DNA of 64,000 bases. Origin: Apium graveolens (Eukaryota > Streptophyta > Magnoliopsida > Apiales > Apiaceae). Of the stretch, positions 12,551 through 22,129 are shown in pieces. Location of the stretch: assembly GCF_009905375.1 (NCBI RefSeq), contig NC_133657.1, positions 64,420,219 to 64,484,218 of the forward strand, read 5' to 3'. Within the stretch, counting starts at the first letter, position 1; every line of letters starts with the position of its first letter. The position numbers were made by a program, and so were the translations under genes. The notes beneath the pieces are model-generated. The model saw only the letters and a program-made list of their open reading frames with translations. It ran no database searches and was not told the DNA's origin.

Positions 12551-12847
12551 CACTATTATAGACCCTATTTAATTCTAACCCACATCAAACCCGAAAACCC
12601 AAAAAGTTTGGAAAACCCAATTCTCTCCACCTCCTTCCTCCTCCTTAACATCGTTTTCTTGGTGGATACCGGTGGAGTGCTTCACACTTGAGGAACAACT
12701 GCTATGGATCTCTGATCGTTGTCTTTGAATTATTTTAAAGGTTAGATTCGATCCCTCGAATTTTTATTCATGATCTGTATGCTTTTATTTGGATTTTATA
12801 TGTGTAAAAATGTTTTGCCATGCCCCACTGCGATTAAAATCCAACAG

Positions 12848-12859
12848 TGGTATCAGAGC
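12848..12859 (+). other. Primer binding site of A2
   Basis: TGGTATCAGAGC one base after the 5' LTR, the initiator Met tRNA type site. Confidence 0.93.
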
Positions 12860-13274
12860 ATAGGTTGTATACATATAGATCTGTGGTAAAAAATTCAGAA
12901 TTTTATGTGCTTGTATGAATTAATTATGATTTTTACAAGTTATATTATGGATTAATTTTGTCTGATGAGAAATCGTTTCTCAGAATAATTTTCATTGTTG
13001 ATCTGGGTTCTACAAGTGTTGTAGATCGTCTGGGTATGTTTTTCATAATTTTATGATGTATAGATTTTTTATTATGAATTTTTGAAATTCTTGTAATTAA
13101 ATTCGTAATAATATATATATATATATATATAATATGTTGTATATATATATTATGTCTGTTATCTGCTATTACCTGTGAAAAGCAAAGAAGACAACAGAAG
13201 CTTTTGTCGGCTGTCAGGCGTTGTCAGGCACGCAGTTCGAGGAGGACGGCGGCGGCTGAAAAAAAAATAGGGGT

Positions 13275-13436
13275 GTAACGCATTCCGGGAATGCGTTACA
13301 CACCTGTGGCGCATTCACTGAATGCGTTACACCCTTTAATGGCTGAAAAGGGGTGTAACGCATTACAGGAACGCGTTACATTACACCCCTGGAATGCGTT
13401 ACAGGTACTGTAACACGTTCTTGTAATGCGTTACAG
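13275..13436 (+). repeat. Palindrome array in A2 leader
   Basis: The first unit (13275-13299) is a 25 bp palindrome built from GTAACGCATTCC and its inverse. Further variants follow every 20-50 bp, ending in GTAATGCGTTAC. In RNA each would fold into a strong hairpin. Confidence 0.88.
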
Positions 13437-14200
13437 CCTTTCTGTTGATTTTAAAATTGATTTTCTGGGAGTTTCGTAACTCCGTTTTAGGCGTGCAATA
13501 TACCGTTGGACTCGTTTTTACGAGACGGATCTAATGGAGTGATCAATTTTAGTTTATATAAAAGTTTTGAACTGTTTATATTTTCCATGAAGTGTTTTAA
13601 AGCTGTTTTTAACTGTTTTAACTGCTTTTAAATGCTTCGTGTGATACATAGAGATGTATAATGCTTAGACTAATGTGCTAGATGATATAACATGCCTACC
13701 TTGATGTTTATTCATGTTGATATATGTGATATATGCTTAGTTTATCATGCGATGATAGATTTAGGTGAACTTAAATGAACATAAGGCGTTTGTTAGACAA
13801 CCTAGTATAGTAAAATTGTTTCATAACCTTAATAACAATATTATGAATACAATCATGAGATTCTTGTGTTTGTGAAACACGTAATTGAATATGAATTTTC
13901 GATATGAGAGAAAGGATGATTCTGTCAACAACAGATTTCTATATGTAAGAAAGGGTTATTAAGTGACGCCTCTTGACAATGCTCCACCCGATCTGGGAAT
14001 CATCTGATTATTGATTATTGATTTGAAATATTTAATTTAAAAGGAAGAATTTCTTTATAATATGATTATGATTGTAACGTAATATAATCCCTCTAAAATT
14101 AAATAATATCAAGTAGTAATTGGCCAATGACACAACGGGCTTGTGTCGGTCATAGCCTTCCAACATGATAGAAAAGTAGTTCTAATTTTTGAATCATTGT

Positions 14201-14500
14201 CGGTTCGTGCTACAGCCGAAGGCTTTGATTTCGAAATAAGAAATACTTGTCTATTACATAGAGATGTGTACATTGAATAAGAATCTAAAGGTCCGTACGT
14301 GCTACAGCCGTGGGCCTTTGGGGACTGATTCAACTGTACGGAATGTTGGGTTAGACTTGACTTAGAATATTGAGTTTGTCATGCTACAGCCGAGACTCAA
14401 TTATTCAAGAGGCTAAAGTTTGATTAGGGAATAACATGAGATGTAATTGACAAGAGTTGTCTGCCTATTGAACATTACATGGCGGTTCGTGCTACAGCCG
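14201..14500 (+). repeat. Four spaced CGTGCTACAGCCG motifs upstream of A2 gag
   Basis: Copies at 14201-14218, 14297-14310, 14380-14392 and 14482-14500, spaced about 80-110 bp. The first and last read CGGTTCGTGCTACAGCCG, which can fold with CGGTT pairing AGCCG. The four-copy layout recurs in A1, A3 and A4. Confidence 0.85.
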
Positions 14501-14703
14501 GGGTCGTGTAATGGAATGTAGGATCCCTATTCCCACTAGCATTATGAATGCTTAATTTTTCACGTAGGGGATTGAATAAATTAGGAAAACTAGTGGGAGC
14601 CACTTATGAATAAAGACCCGATTCATATAGTGTTTTAAAATGAAATCGAATATTTGCTAAGTGTTGTTATGTATTTATCATTTACAGATTTACAATATAC
14701 ATT

Positions 14704-15672
14704 ATGTCTTCTGCACTATCACTCAGGAGCATACTAGATTCTCACAAATTGACTGGTCCTAATTATGCTGACTGGCTTCGAAACTTGAGAATTGTTCTCA
14801 GGATTGAGAAGCTGGAATACGTGATTGACTCACCTAAGCCTACTGAACCTGCTAGCGATGCGCATAATGATGAACATGTTGTGTATCGTAAGTGGATAGA
14901 TGATGCAAATGTTGTTCAATGCATCATGCTAGCTTCCATGAACATTGAGCTACAGAAGCAACATGAGCATATAGATGCTCACACTATCCTCATGCATCTA
15001 CAAGAGTTGTATGATGTGGTGGGGAGGACAGCTCGATATGAGATATCGAAGGAGCTGTTCGGTTGTAGGATGTCTGAGGGATCATCTATGAATGACCATG
15101 TACTTAAGATGATAAATTTGATTGAACGTCTTGGACAACTTGGTTTTGCCATGGATGGGGAGCTGAGCCAAGACTTAGCCTTGCAATCACTTCCGAGTTC
15201 GTTCTCGCAGTTTTTTGTGAACTTTCACATGAATAAGTTGGATGTCAACCTGCCTGAACTCCACAACATGTTGAAGACTGCAGAATTGAATTTTCCCCCT
15301 AAGAAGAGTTCTGTTCTTCTAATTGGTGAAGGTTCTAATCCTAAGAAAAGGAAGAGGAACCCTTCCAAGAAGAAGAAAGTAGGTGAGAAAACGCCGGTTC
15401 CACCAAAAGCTGAAGATCCCAAGAGCAAAGTTGTTTGCTTTCACTGTAACAAGGTGGGGCACTGGAAGAGGAACTGCAAGGTTTACCTTGCAGAATTGAA
15501 GAAGAAGAAGGGTAGTGAGACTACCGCTTCTGATTCAGGTATGTTCATGATAGAAGTGAATATGTCATTAAATCAAATTTCTACTTGGGTATTAGATACC
15601 GCCTGTGGTTCTCATATCTGCAATTATTGCAGGGACCAAGGAGAAGTAGGACTCTTGAAGAAGAGGAGGTGA
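14704..15672 (+). CDS. A2 gag polyprotein with zinc knuckle, truncated in protease
   Basis: A 322-residue open frame from ATG 14704 ([11 protein letters not shown]). It shows a helical gag region (about residues 1-200), a basic stretch rich in K and R near 220-235, a CCHC knuckle CFHCNKVGHWKRNC near 245-258, and the protease motif WVLDTACGS near 300. Just after it a frameshift, shared with A4 but not A1, ends the protein in an unrelated basic tail. The product would be an RNA-binding particle protein without a working protease. It is the only gag in the window without an internal stop, and so the best candidate for a functional gag. Whether it is expressed is unknown. Confidence 0.85.
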   Translation: MSSALSLRSILDSHKLTGPNYADWLRNLRIVLRIEKLEYVIDSPKPTEPASDAHNDEHVVYRKWIDDANVVQCIMLASMNIELQKQHEHIDAHTILMHLQELYDVVGRTARYEISKELFGCRMSEGSSMNDHVLKMINLIERLGQLGFAMDGELSQDLALQSLPSSFSQFFVNFHMNKLDVNLPELHNMLKTAELNFPPKKSSVLLIGEGSNPKKRKRNPSKKKKVGEKTPVPPKAEDPKSKVVCFHCNKVGHWKRNCKVYLAELKKKKGSETTASDSGMFMIEVNMSLNQISTWVLDTACGSHICNYCRDQGEVGLLKKRR

Positions 15673-17496
15673 TTCTACTGATGGGAAATAGAGCAAGAGT
15701 TGCTGCTGAAGATGTAGAATCATTTCATTTACATATGCCTACGGGCAAGACTATTGTTTGAAATAATTGTTATTTTGTTCCCTGGATTGTGAGGAATATT
15801 ATTCCCATGTTAGACTTGGCTGGATTTTCATTTATTATTGAGAATAATGAATGTTCTATTCTTAGAGATAATATTCTTTATGGACGTGGTACTTTAAATA
15901 ATGGTCTGTATAAATGTGACATAATTTAATTCAGATTGAACAAACTAATAAAAGAAAAGGGATGATGAAAATCTCACTTCATAGTGGCACTGCAGTCTCC
16001 ATTTAGTGGACATGGAGAGAGGGCTGCAGATTTGCTAGGAATGGTACACACAGATGTATGTGGACCAATGTCTACGCAAGCCAGGGGTGGATTTTCATAC
16101 TTCATTACTTTCATAGATGATAGATCTGGATTCGGATATGTGTTTGATGAAACACAAGTCTGAGGCCTTTGAAAAGTTCAAAGAATATAAGTATGAAGTG
16201 GAGAAACAACCTAACATAGTATTATAACACTTCGATCAGATCGAGGTGGTGAATACTTTAATGGAGTGTTTCTAGATTATCTCAAAGTAAATGGTATAGT
16301 CTCCCAGTGGACGCCTCCAGATTGGTATCAAAAAGGAGAAATCGAACTTTGTTAGACATAGTTCGGTCCATGATGAGCTATGCAAATCTTCCAGTATTCC
16401 TATGGGGTTATGCATTGGAAACCTCAGCATATTTACTGAATAAGGTGCTTTCCAAATCTGTTCCTCAAACTCCGTATGAGATATGGAAAGAAAGGAAACC
16501 GAGTCTTAAACACGTTAAGATTTGGGGATGTCCAGCTTATGTCAAGTAAGTTGACCCAAATAAGCTGGAATATCGATCCGTAAAATGTAGTTTTGTGGGA
16601 TATCCTAAAGAGACTTTAGGGTATTACTTTTACACCGATCATCGGGTGTTTGTATCGAGACATGCTACCTTCTTGGAAAAGCAGTTTATCCTTGAAGGAA
16701 ACAGTGGGAGCAAAATTGAACTTGATGAAGTTCAAGAAGCACAAACTACTACGGATCAAGTGGAAACACCTGTTCTGACTGAACAACCTTTTGTGGAACA
16801 GCTCATTCATAGATCAGGGAGAGTGTCTCGCCAACCTGAGAGGTATTATGGCCTTGTCATTGAGAATGACAATGAGTTGTCGATCATTGATGATGACGAC
16901 CTTGTGACCTATAATGAGGCTATGAGTAGTGTTGACTCAGAGAAATGGCATAGTGCCATGAAATCCGGAAAGAAATCTATGTATACAGGATACAAAAGAA
17001 TGATTAGAGCAGATGGCCAAGTGGAGACCTTTAAGGCCAGGCTTGTGGCAAAAGAATTCAAACAAAGGCAATGGATTGACTTTGATGAAACCTTTTACCT
17101 GTAGCCCTGTTAAAATCAGTTCGGATTTTGCTTGCGAATGCTGCTTACTACGACTATGAGATCTGGCAATTAGCCAGATGGTTTTCTTTCCAAGAGAAAT
17201 GAAAACCTAGTATGTAAGCTGCTGTGAACCATATGTGGTTTAAAGCAGGCTTCTCGAAAGATGGAGCATTCGTTTTGATGAGACAATCAAAGAGTTTGAT
17301 TTTATCAAAAACGAAGATGAACCATGCATCTACAAAAGGGTTAGTGGGAGCGCGGTAACATTTCTTGTATTGTATTGAAATAGAGTTGACACACATAACA
17401 ACATAGGAGACCCACTCACAAAGCTACTTTATGAAAGTCACTTTGATCGTGATAAAGACAAGATGGGTATTAGATACCAGAGTGATTGGCATTAGT
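15673..17496 (+). pseudogene. A2 pol remnant
   Basis: Fragments of protease, integrase and RT in several frames; the longest are 16307-16549 and 16595-17104. Relative to A3 it lacks the integrase zinc finger (junction near 15993), codons just before SERRNR (near 16320), an RT block (near 16990), an RT palm block (near 17170), and YVDD through most of RNase H (near 17375). The final codons up to the polypurine tract are retained. About 1.1 kb is missing in total compared with A3. Confidence 0.87.
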
Positions 17497-17509
17497 ACAA
17501 GTGGGAGAT
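17497..17509 (+). other. Polypurine tract of A2
   Basis: ACAAGTGGGAGAT immediately before the 3' LTR. Confidence 0.87.
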
Positions 17510-19158
17510 TGAAAGGAATATGTCCTAAGTCCAATCATGTATTATGATTTAGGAATAACTTTTATGTAATCTGTTTTGATTTCATTGATATTAATAAAGA
17601 CTTGTTTTGTTTTTATTACGGGCTTTATCTATTTAAGTTTTTAAATAAGATATACCATAGTTTAGAGTAAAGCTTTTTATGGATTATGATGAGATCATAA
17701 TAGTGAGACCTAAAAAGATGATAACTCTAAAATTAAATAGTTCCTGGTCATAGGATTACTAACTGGTAATTAGTAATCTGCAAAGATCGGTACATACTAT
17801 GCTTGCTTCATTATGAAGGATGTCTGTTCTCATAGATATTTATGTGGTGACACTATAGCTAGTATGTAGGTGCTTATTATGGAATAAGTTCATTAAACAT
17901 GACTCGTACAGCTGAACAACTGATGGAGTTCACTCACGTGTCAGCAGTTGTTCACATAGTGATAGTTGTACAAGTATCCTTAGACTTGAGGTCATCATAG
18001 TCATCTTGTGTACACTGAACTATGCTTTGGTTTAGTTCTTAGTCTCCAGGGACAATTATTAGGGCTCTTCTGGGTATAGGAATTTGTACACGAAGATAGT
18101 GTATGATCAATAAAGGATCTACCCCTTCCAGTGAAGGAAGCGAATGTTCAAGGCTGACCCACTTATGCTAGTTCAGGAATCTCTGGCCAGAGTAAATGAA
18201 ATTAGAAATGAGTTTCTAATTTGCATAGCACTACGCATAGTAAATGGTAAGCAAAGTGACTGAATTAGATAGGCTTGACACGAGATCCATGCCTTGTATT
18301 TAATCGGGACATTGTAGGGTAGAAGGAGTTTATTGTACGGTAACTATTCACTGAATAGGTTCTTGGTATTCTAAGTAGTGAATTCATATTATCCGGATAG
18401 TCGCGATATGCTGAGAAGTATCCCTCACGATGTAGAATAAATGTGATTAATTAATTAATCATATTTAATAAATTAGAGAATTTATATAAATAATGATAAA
18501 ATAGTTTTATTATTATTTATTTCTACTACCGGCTTAATATTGAACCTACAAGATCACACCATAAAAAGAGAATGATTTAATGGTGGAGGAATTAATTAAT
18601 AATGGCTAATAATTATTTATTTATGAAATAAATAATTAATTGGCAAATTTAATAATTGATTAAATAAGATTTAATTGATTATAAATTAATTAAGAAAAGT
18701 TCTTAATATTATTAATTAAATCAAGAGAGAGAATTATTTCTAAAGTGTTTAGAAAAAGGATTAATAATTAAAAGGTGTTTTAATTATTAATGAGAATAAT
18801 AAATGGGATAATAATAATATTATTTATGGGAAAATTTCAGGTGAAAATTTTGCCTATAAATACACTATTATAGACCCTATTTTATTCTAACCCACATCAA
18901 ACCCGAAAACCCAAAAAGTTTGGAAAACCCAATTCTCTCCACCTCCTTCCTCCTCCTTAACATCGTTTTCTTGGTGGATACAGGTGGAGTGCTTCACACC
19001 TGAGGAGCAACTGCTATGGATCTCTGATCGTTGTCTCCGAATTATTTTAAAGGTTAGATTCGATCACTTGAATTTTTATTCATGATCTGTATGCTTTTAT
19101 TTGGATTTTATATGTGTAAAAGTGTTTTGTCATGCCCCGCTGCGATTAAAATCCAACA
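17510..19158 (+). repeat. 3' LTR of A2
   Basis: 1649 bp. It lacks a 22 bp block near 18720 that is present in the 5' LTR, and the A3 3' LTR lacks the same block. Ends AATCCAACA, followed by the duplication ATAAA. Confidence 0.95.
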
Positions 19159-20096
19159 ATAAATTGATCCTAAACATCATTCTAAAGCTACTGGTAACAT
19201 CAAAATCAACCCAGAATCATCCAAAAACAAAAATGATTTTCAAGAATAAAACATAAAAATCGACTTTTCGAATTACTATACCTCATATCAAGATGTTGAT
19301 ATCAATAGAAAGCTCTCGTCGAGAGGATGATTTTGACTACTAGAACGTCTCATTTGGTTTCCTAAATCGATCAAAAATCGTGATTGAAGTTGCTGTAGAA
19401 ATCTTCACCACCAAAAACTGTTCTTGGTTTTATGATTTTTCTGAAAGTTTTATAAAAATAATGAATAAATAAATAAATGGCTGGTATTTATATTTTTACA
19501 GAAATTATATCCCAAAATAAATTAAGGGTGTTTTTATCCCCTAATTATAATAATTAGGGTCCCAAAATAATAATTATGCGGAATAATTTTAAAAATGATA
19601 AAATCCAAAATTAATGTCAAATTTTCCAAAAATTGTGAAAAATTAAAAAATAAAGGGTATTTGGAATAAGTATAATTTTATTAAAATAAAAACACGGATT
19701 TTATGGGGTTTGACGTCCCGGTGGGGTCCCGATCCACTGATTTTTGAAACCCAGAAATGATCCCTAAATTACCAGAAAAACCCGAAAACATCTAGAATAC
19801 ATTCAAGCGCACATAAAATGAAATAAAACGAGTACCTTAATAAAGACGCTAATAAATACGCATCCCGATTGCAGATAGATTCATATAATTGCAATTTAAA
19901 CATATATTAATCAATCAAAAAAATTTCTGGCCCGCACAGAAATACACATAACAACTATAACATCTAATATCATGACAATAATCACTTTAAATTTATAAAA
20001 CACATAATATTTATTTATTTAACATATAATATTCATATAATTTTCCTGGATATTACATCCTTCTCCCCTTAACAGGATTCTGTCATCAGAATTAGC

Positions 20097-21215
20097 CTAA
20101 GAAAACAAGTGAGGATACTTGGATCGCATTTCGACTTTGGGATTCCTCCACAAGACTCGCACTAAAGATACACACTTATTCCTAAGCACTCTTTCCTTCT
20201 TATCTAAAATCTGCACTGGTTGCTCTACAAAAGATAAATCTAATTGAATCTCGAATGGCTCGTATTCTATCACATGATTCGAATCAGGCAAATAACGCTT
20301 CAACATTGACACATGGAACACATTGTGAATATGCTGCATGTGAGGTGGTAACGCTAACTCGTAAGCGACTTTTCCCACACGCTTCAAAATCTCAAAAGGA
20401 CCAACATAACGCAGACTCAGCTTTCCTTTCTTTCCAAATCTGGATAAACCCTTCCAAGGTGAAATTTTCAATAGCACTGCTTCACCAACTTCAAATTCCA
20501 TATCCTTTCTGGCAGGATTAGCATATTTGCGTTGACGATCTTGAGCTGCTATTAATCTTTTCCGAATGAGTTTTATTTTCTCTTTTGTCTGCTGGATCAA
20601 TTCTGGACCCAAAATCTTTCTCTCACCAACTTCATCCCAACATATTGGAGATCTGCATCTTCTCCCATACAAAGCTTCATAGGGCGACATTCCAATACTG
20701 GCATGATAGCTATTGTTGTAGGAGAATTCAATCAATGGCAAATGTTCGTCCCAACTTCCTTCAAAATCTAGCGCACATACCCTTACCATGTCTTCAATAG
20801 TCTGAATCGTCCTTTCACTTTGACCGTCTATCTGCGGATGATACGCGATACTCATGTTCAGCTTCGTTCCTAGACAATCTTGAAAACTTCTCCAAAATCT
20901 TGAATTAAATCGAGGATCTCTATCTGAAACTATGGATACTGGAACTCCATGCCGGGTCACAATATCCTTAAGATATAACCGAACCAATTTATCCATTGAA
21001 AATCTTTCGTTGATAGGAAGAAAATGCGCTGACTTCGTCAATATGTCAATAATAACCTAAATAGCATCATGATTAGACCTGGTCCTTGGTAATCCAACTA
21101 CAAAATCCATCGCAATATGTTCCCACTTCCATTCTGGAATGTCCAATGGCTGCAACAGTCCACTGGGCCTTTGATGTTCCGCTTTGACTCGCTGGCAAGT
21201 GTAACACTTACTTAC
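20097..21215 (-). pseudogene. B integrase catalytic core and shortened chromodomain
   Basis: C-terminal part of gypsy pol. The core keeps VSDRDPRF and DGQSERTIQ, carrying the second Asp and the Glu of the DDE triad, then the GPF/Y-type module ([13 protein letters not shown]). The end reads [14 protein letters not shown]...[20 protein letters not shown], a chromodomain of the Tekay/Del type. From memory of the family, about eight residues including the aromatic TWE segment are absent between PKVE and MRSKYP. Chromodomains steer integration to marked chromatin, so the loss would matter. In-frame stops lie near 21057 and 21216. The open part runs from about 21041. Confidence 0.85.
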
Positions 21216-22129
21216 CTATTCTGCAATTTCTTTCTTCATGCTTGGCCACCAAATATTTTCTCTTAAGTCTCTGTACATCTTCGTACTTCCGGGATGAATT
21301 GAATATCTGGAGTTGTGAGTGTCTCGGAGAATTTCATCTTTCAGCTTGGCTACGTTGGGTATCCATATTCTGGAAGAAAATCTTAAGATTCCTTTATCAT
21401 CCTTTTGACTCCCTATCTTTTCTCCTGTCAAACTGTCTCGTTCATAGCTCATGACTTCTTCCTGACATGTTCTTATTTTCTCTAATAGTTCTGGTTGAAA
21501 AGACATTGCACACAACGCCTCTGTAGACATACATGGGGTGTTGACCTGTATTTCAAGCTTCTCGAATTCCTTGATCAATTCTTCGGATGACGTTATCATG
21601 TTTAACCTTTCTTTTCTGCTGAGAGCGTCGGCTACCATATTTGCTTTACCTGGATGATAGTTGATGGTACAGTCATAGTCTTTGATCAATTCAAGCCATC
21701 TTCTTTGCCTCATGTTCAATTCCTTCTGGGTAAAGATATACTTCAAACTCTTGTGGTCCGTGTAGATCTCGCACTTTTCCCCGTAAAGATAATGCCTCCA
21801 TATCTTCAATGTAAACACTATAGCTACCAATTCCAGATCATACGTTGGATACTTCTCTTCATGTGATTTCAACTGTCTTGAAGCATAGGCTATCAGCTTG
21901 TCATGCTGCATCAAAACCCATCCCAATCCTTTGTACGACGCGTCACTGTAGATCACAAAATTTCCCTGATCATCTGGCAAGACTAGCACTGGAGAAGATA
22001 CTAATCTATTCTTTAATTCTTGGAAACTTTCTTCGCACTTCTCATCCCATTCAAACTTCCGGTTCTTCCTGGTGAGCTTTTTCAATGGCGTAGCTATCTT
22101 CGCAAAATCTTGCATGAATCTTCAGTAGT
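21216..22129 (-). pseudogene. B RT C-terminus, RNase H and integrase zinc finger
   Basis: A roughly 300-codon open stretch continuing the RT interrupted by E. RNase H shows all four acidic positions in context: YSDAS, DLELVA, YTDHKS and VADALSRK. It is followed by the integrase HHCC region beginning [13 protein letters not shown] and [11 protein letters not shown], where a TAG (21218-21216) replaces what is normally an aromatic codon. The first codons abut the E insertion at 22130; the RT residues on the other side are at 26436 onward. The enzyme would degrade the RNA strand during reverse transcription. The copy is inactive because of the stop and the insertion. Confidence 0.87.

Larger units (their letters stand above)
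11176..12846 (+). repeat. 5' LTR of A2
   Basis: A 1671 bp LTR from TGAAAGGAATATG to AATCCAACA. It differs from the 3' LTR (1649 bp) chiefly by a 22 bp block at about 12385-12407 that the 3' copy lacks. Confidence 0.95.
12860..14703 (+). other. A2 untranslated leader
   Basis: 1.84 kb with no credible gene. It contains a palindrome array at 13275-13436 and four CGTGCTACAGCCG-type motifs at about 14201, 14297, 14380 and 14482. Homologous to the leaders of A1 and A4, and to the surviving leader part of A3. Confidence 0.75.
11176..19158 (+). mobile_element. Copia element A2, internally deleted
   Basis: Complete plus-strand insertion of 7983 bp with a perfect 5 bp duplication ATAAA at 11171-11175 and 19159-19163. 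The empty site is visible in the other B LTR near 52066. Order: 5' LTR 11176-12846, primer site 12848-12859, leader, gag 14704-15672, pol remnant, polypurine tract 17497-17509, 3' LTR 17510-19158. Pol has the same deletions as A1 and A4. All cis-acting parts look intact, so it is a good candidate for a copy once mobilised by enzymes supplied in trans. Confidence 0.95.
8711..20057 (-). repeat. 3' LTR of B, split by A2
   Basis: Two pieces, 8711-11175 and 19164-20057, join into a 3359 bp LTR. Alignment with the other LTR (37418 onward and 49846-52970) shows the uninterrupted sequence across the A2 site at about 52063-52072. Outer ends read TGTGACGCCC and GGATATTACA on plus. ORF-like frames inside (for example 10691-11012) have no support. 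The polypurine tract (minus GGGGAGAAGGA) follows at 20058-20070. Confidence 0.9.
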
